Origin: JAFAVZ01 sp036009105
GTDB taxonomy: Bacteria > Acidobacteriota > Thermoanaerobaculia > Gp7-AA8
Direction: 5' to 3'
Assembly (NCBI GenBank): GCA_036009105.1
Contig: DASYMJ010000095.1
Span: 1 to 44,837, forward strand
Length of the DNA: 44,837 bases
The notes beneath the pieces were generated by a model that worked only from the letters and a program-made list of their open reading frames with translations, was not told the origin of the DNA and ran no database searches. The position numbers and the translations under genes were made by a program. Shown here in pieces: positions 41,313 to 44,837 of this stretch. The first letter of the stretch is position 1. Every line of letters starts with the position of its first letter.

Positions 41313-41741
41313 ATGAACGACCTGAAAGACGTGCTCTCTCGATACGCGGGCGCCACCACGGCGCCATCGGCGCCGCTGGGAGCCGACGAAACCGCGGAGC
41401 CTCCGCGCAAGGCGGCGGCCGCGACGGCGATCGATCGCGACGCGCTCCGGCAGGACCTCTCCAGGATCCGCGACGAGAACAAGCTGTGGTTCGCCCTCTG
41501 CGCCGGGATGGCGGTCGTCCTATTCATCGCCTCGGTCGTGATGACCGTGCTGCACGTGGGCGAGCCGGGCACGATCAAAACCGTGCTCTCCGCGTTCGGC
41601 ATCTCCAGCGCGGGACTGATCGTATTGATGTTCCGCTTCTGGCGCACCAAGAGCTACACGGAGATGCTCGTGGTGCTCGCGGCGAACATGGATGCGGCGG
41701 CCATCAAGTCGGTGATCGGCATTCTCGCCAGAAAGCTCTAG
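41313..41741 (+). CDS. Small two-helix membrane protein
   Basis: This 142-residue protein starts 2 bp after the preceding stop. Residues 1-50 are polar with Pro and Ala. Two membrane helices follow, ALCAGMAVVLFIASVVMTVL (61-80) and IKTVLSAFGISSAGLIVLMF (88-107), with a short cytoplasmic tail. The hairpin pattern with GISSAGLI and an aromatic/basic FRFWRTKSY end resembles two-TM domains reported beside TRADD-N and other conflict-system genes, but I cannot confirm this. Tight spacing suggests it works with the CHAT-like protein. Confidence 0.65.
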   Translation: MNDLKDVLSRYAGATTAPSAPLGADETAEPPRKAAAATAIDRDALRQDLSRIRDENKLWFALCAGMAVVLFIASVVMTVLHVGEPGTIKTVLSAFGISSAGLIVLMFRFWRTKSYTEMLVVLAANMDAAAIKSVIGILARKL

Positions 41742-41804
41742 CCAAGGCCGAGGTAGGGAAAGAAGGCTCTGCGCACCCTCCTTCTGACGAGAGGGGTCTG
41801 ATTT

Positions 41805-43958
41805 ATGAGCGTATTGTCGTTTCCGCGTCTGTACTTCAAGGGGGCCATTCAGTGGGACCCGTGTACCTTCAATAATAACGACTGGCAGCAGATGCCGACC
41901 TACGACGCCACGAACGCGGCGCTGAACTGGCCCTACCTCAACGGCCAGGGCATCACCCAGGACAACTTCCCGCAGACGTTCCGGCCGTGGGCCATCACGC
42001 TGCAGGAAGACACGCAGGACAGCCCGGCCGGCGCGCGCATCCCGACGGAGTGGAACATGTTCGGGACGCACGGCGTCTCCTTCGTGCAGCACGGGGCCGG
42101 CCAGATCACGCAAATCATCGGCGGCACGCTCGGCGTGGGCAAGTCGGTGACGAACGGCGACCCGATCATCGGCGCCAAGGTCGCGCTGAGCGGGGACAAC
42201 GGCAGGGGACCGGGGCGGCTGGTCGACACGAACCCCTCCTCGTTCTGGTCCAGCCAGGTGTTCTGGGGGAAGTTCGCCTTCGCCGCCGCCGGCATCGGCT
42301 TCAGCGGGCCGCTCAACTTCCGGATGCACTCCCGCTGGCTGAACCTGAACCGCATCTACAGCACCGACCGGGCGCTGACCGCCCCCGCGGCGAGCGTCGC
42401 CTGCTGCCTGCAGACCTGCATCCCCACCAGCGACGTGAACTGGGAGAACAGCAAGGCCTCGCAACTGGTGCAGGCGCTGCGGGACGGAGCCTCCGCGCCC
42501 GGCGCGAAGGGGATCATGATCCGCTTCACGGCGTACGTGAACCTCTACTTCGTCAACGGCATCTTCAACAGCATCTCCACCATGCCGCGCAACTTCACCG
42601 AGCTGGCCGACGTGCTCGCCGCGGCGTGGGCGGCCTTCAACAAGAACGGCGATACCTCGAAATTTTTCTCCAACCCCTGCTACAGCCACGTGGTCGGCGC
42701 GGTCGGCGTCTGGAATGACGGCGAGCTGGCCAGCGTGCCGGGCGGGCGCTATCTCGTCCCGCTGGAAGCGATCGCCCCCGTCCAGCCGGCCGCTCCCACG
42801 GCTGCTCCTTCCGGTCCCCTGGGGCACGCGCAGGCCGCCGCCGCCGCGAGCTCCCCCAACACGACGGTCCTCGGTCCGGTCGCGGCGCAGGTCGATGAGC
42901 AGGCCGGCATCGTGTCGCTCGACCTGAGCAGCACCATGCCGGAGAACGGCACGCCGGGCCAGTGGCCGTCCGACCTCACCAAGACCGACTTCGGCGCGCT
43001 GACCCTCGGCGTGCAGACGGCGACCGGCTTCACCCCCGTGGCCACCATCGATTACGAGCAGTACGCCCGCGCTTCCTACGAGGCGACGGCAGGCATCGTG
43101 GACATCACCCTGCCCGACCCTTCCGTCCTCAAGAGCGGTCCGCTGGCCATCCGGGCGCAAGGGGTGGTGGCGCTGGCCGAGCAGCCGTTCGCCGCGCAGA
43201 CGGACAGCCGGGGCATCTATCTCAATCAGGAGGGCGCGGCTTCCTTCAACGTGAGCGTCTTCAACATGGGCGCGCCCGCTCCCGGCGCGAGCGTGCTCGT
43301 CGCCCAATACGATCAGGGCCTGAACCTCGTGCCGTCGAACCTGACCCACAACATCCACTTCACGAACGGCACGCTGTCGACGGCGACCTCCGGCGGCATC
43401 ACCACGAACGTGACGACGGTGGTCGCCGATGACAAGGGCGTCGCCACCGTCTCCATCGCCGCGGACGCGCCCGGCTTCCCGGTGCTCGCCTTCTTCCCGT
43501 ACAGCGGCACGGCACCGGCGCTGCCGGCCGCCCTCAACCCCGGCCCGCCCTGGAGCGAATCGATCTGCTTCGCCTACTACACCACCGTGCGCGTGCTGCC
43601 CTTCGACGACGGGGTGCCGGCCCGCTTCATCGCGCTCTGGAACGCGACGCACGATTCCACGCAGGCCTGGAACTTCGTCTACACGCAGATCCTCTACCTC
43701 TACGACATGCTGTTCAGCGTGATGCTGGAGTTCGTCAACCTCGGCAGCCAGTCCGCCGTGGAGAAGAACATCGACAAGATCTGGCCGATGATCTCCAAGG
43801 CCGCCGCCGCGGAGAGCACCTTCGCCATGCCCATCACCCGCGACCTCTCCGCCGGCAAGCGCCTGACCCTGCAACTGTGGATCTACCTCGTGGCGAACAA
43901 GTACAACGTGCCGGAGCTCACGGCGGAATCGATTCCGGCGGGGTGGGCACCCAAGTAG
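41805..43958 (+). CDS. Unknown 717-residue soluble protein
   Basis: It starts at ATG 41805 with GAGAGGGG about 9 nt upstream. The N-terminal segment LSFPRLYFKGAIQWDPCTFNNN resembles the beginning of an uncharacterised family that I recall only as hypothetical proteins. No signal peptide or membrane helix. A cysteine cluster, VACCLQTC, is near residues 198-205. The middle (about 340-600) looks beta-rich, with an Ala/Pro linker at 325-350. The C-terminal 100 residues are helical. Function unknown. Confidence 0.75.
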   Translation: MSVLSFPRLYFKGAIQWDPCTFNNNDWQQMPTYDATNAALNWPYLNGQGITQDNFPQTFRPWAITLQEDTQDSPAGARIPTEWNMFGTHGVSFVQHGAGQITQIIGGTLGVGKSVTNGDPIIGAKVALSGDNGRGPGRLVDTNPSSFWSSQVFWGKFAFAAAGIGFSGPLNFRMHSRWLNLNRIYSTDRALTAPAASVACCLQTCIPTSDVNWENSKASQLVQALRDGASAPGAKGIMIRFTAYVNLYFVNGIFNSISTMPRNFTELADVLAAAWAAFNKNGDTSKFFSNPCYSHVVGAVGVWNDGELASVPGGRYLVPLEAIAPVQPAAPTAAPSGPLGHAQAAAAASSPNTTVLGPVAAQVDEQAGIVSLDLSSTMPENGTPGQWPSDLTKTDFGALTLGVQTATGFTPVATIDYEQYARASYEATAGIVDITLPDPSVLKSGPLAIRAQGVVALAEQPFAAQTDSRGIYLNQEGAASFNVSVFNMGAPAPGASVLVAQYDQGLNLVPSNLTHNIHFTNGTLSTATSGGITTNVTTVVADDKGVATVSIAADAPGFPVLAFFPYSGTAPALPAALNPGPPWSESICFAYYTTVRVLPFDDGVPARFIALWNATHDSTQAWNFVYTQILYLYDMLFSVMLEFVNLGSQSAVEKNIDKIWPMISKAAAAESTFAMPITRDLSAGKRLTLQLWIYLVANKYNVPELTAESIPAGWAPK

Positions 43959-43965
43959 CGGCGGG

Positions 43966-44055
43966 CAGCGGACAGCGAGCGGCGAGCAGGAGGGACGAGA
44001 ACCGGCATAGCGGTCGCCCGGGTCTCTCCTGCTCGCTGGCCGCCGCTCGCTGCCG
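43966..44055. repeat. Long imperfect inverted repeat in the intergenic gap
   Basis: AGCGAGCGGC (43974-43983) pairs with GCCGCTCGCT (44042-44051), and CGAGCAGGAG (43983-43992) pairs with CTCCTGCTCG (44026-44035), with a 6-nt bulge and a 33-nt loop. The whole is composed of short GCGAGC-like units. It could act as a terminator or attenuator between the 717-residue gene and the PPTase gene, or be a copy of a dispersed intergenic repeat. There is no U-run. Confidence 0.55.
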
Positions 44056-44103
44056 GCCACATCGAGGGTAGGGAAATCCCCCCTCCCATCACTCCTTCTA
44101 CAG

Positions 44104-44837
44104 ATGCCCCACGTGAGCCTCGGAGACGGCGAGGCGGATCTTTGGTTGTTGCGGCTCGACCAGCTCGGGCCGCAACAGGTCGCCGGTGCGGCCGCCCTGA
44201 TGAGCAGCGAAGAAAGCACAAGGCAGATGCGGCTTCGCTATCCTCATTTGCGGCGGGCGTTTACCGTGACACGTGCCCTCGTCCGCCTGACCCTTTCGCA
44301 GTATGCCGACGTCGATCCGGCGGCGTGGGAGTTCGACCGCGCGGAGCATGGCAGGCCGCGCATCGCTCAGCCCAAGGACCTCCAGCTGAGCTTCAGCGTC
44401 TCCCACACCTCCACGCTTTTGGCGATCCTCGTGGTGCGGGGGGCGGAGGTGGGGGTGGACGTCGAGCGCATCGACCGCGACTTCCGGGTGGAGTCGATCG
44501 CCCAGCGTTTCTTCTCCCCGTCCGAGCGCGAGGCGCTGCTCGCCCTGGAGGAGCATCGCCGCGCGCGCCGCTTCTTCCAGCTCTGGACCGCGAAGGAGGC
44601 CTACCTGAAGGCGCGCGGTCTGGGCCTGCTCCTGCCGCTGGACGGCTTCAGCATCTCCTTCGACCGCGGCGAGCGGCCGTCCATCGCCTTCCACGGCATC
44701 GCCGACGATCCGGCCGACTGGCAGCTCGAGCACCTCGCCGTGGGCGACGACCACGCGGCGACCATCGCCATCCGCGGCGGCGCGACGCGCACCCGCGCCC
44801 TGCGCCTCTTCGACGCCTCCGTGCTCTGGCAGATGGA
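44104..44837 (+). CDS. Sfp-type 4'-phosphopantetheinyl transferase (runs off the window end)
   Basis: The frame is open from ATG 44104 to the window edge (over 244 codons), near the full length of the Sfp group. Motifs: SFSVSHTSTLLAI before the first metal site, VGVDVERIDRD with Mg-binding D119 and E121, and the second site RFFQLWTAKEAYLKARGLG (W161, K164 and E165). It moves phosphopantetheine from CoA to a serine on carrier proteins, activating fatty acid, polyketide or peptide synthases. No carrier protein lies in the window. No Shine-Dalgarno is clear. Confidence 0.9.
   Translation, partial: MPHVSLGDGEADLWLLRLDQLGPQQVAGAAALMSSEESTRQMRLRYPHLRRAFTVTRALVRLTLSQYADVDPAAWEFDRAEHGRPRIAQPKDLQLSFSVSHTSTLLAILVVRGAEVGVDVERIDRDFRVESIAQRFFSPSEREALLALEEHRRARRFFQLWTAKEAYLKARGLGLLLPLDGFSISFDRGERPSIAFHGIADDPADWQLEHLAVGDDHAATIAIRGGATRTRALRLFDASVLWQM

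Noticed and set aside
1..44837. CRISPR arrays, tRNA, rRNA or an origin of replication
   Set aside because: No regularly spaced direct repeats, no tRNA or rRNA sequence and no dnaA-box cluster was seen on reading both strands. The repeats found are coding or isolated inverted repeats.

Overview
The window is high-GC bacterial chromosome with dense, overlapping gene packing and frequent TTG/GTG starts. Very large RHS/YD-repeat secreted proteins, MEDS-domain signalling, a PaoABC-type molybdenum hydroxylase and many secreted proteins of unknown function suggest an acidobacterium-like soil or sediment organism. This is inference from gene content only; no rRNA, tRNA or universal marker gene is present.

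Layout. 1-2338 is a mobile-element margin: the 3' end of an IS4-type transposase, one hypothetical membrane protein, and a complete IS5-family element with 15-bp terminal repeats and a CTAG target duplication. 2584-8991 holds a GT2 glycosyltransferase convergent with a minus-strand operon (SLC1-type symporter, ABC exporter, ATP-grasp enzyme) whose genes are joined by TTGA stop/start overlaps. A membrane protein with a helix-hairpin-helix-like tail diverges from it. 9064-12208 is a signalling operon: a MEDS sensory protein overlapping a hybrid histidine kinase. The MEDS frame is interrupted by a TGA exactly where the family normally has Cys, and the frame stays open and conserved afterwards. 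12373-13325 is a pair of small exported proteins.

13286-29362 is the most striking region: six minus-strand genes, each overlapping the next by 1 to 11 nt. They encode a small exported protein, a 3164-residue RHS/BACON/FG-GAP/Ig-like surface protein without an RHS core at its C-terminus, and three separate short RHS-core proteins with different C-terminal tails (an HDxxH domain, an M91-like HELGH zincin, and a tail of unknown type). An Ig-like exported protein sits between two of them. Two of the short proteins begin with a signal peptide and a subtilisin-propeptide-like (I9) domain; the third begins with about six membrane helices. An AraC-type regulator is divergent, and two direct repeats 20 bp apart lie between the promoters.

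30129-32337 holds small genes: a VOC protein, an XRE/S24 repressor, and a DUF433/DUF5615-type toxin-antitoxin pair. 32466-36281 is paoABC. 36285 to the end is a plus-strand series: a patatin-like lipase, a 971-residue membrane-anchored unknown, a protein with a possible CHAT-like His/Cys pair, a two-TM protein, a 717-residue unknown, and a phosphopantetheinyl transferase cut by the window edge.

Three places best deserve attention as possible undescribed biology: the split RHS locus (13286-29362), the TGA-interrupted MEDS gene (11564-12208), and the lipase/unknown/CHAT-like/2-TM series (36285-43958).
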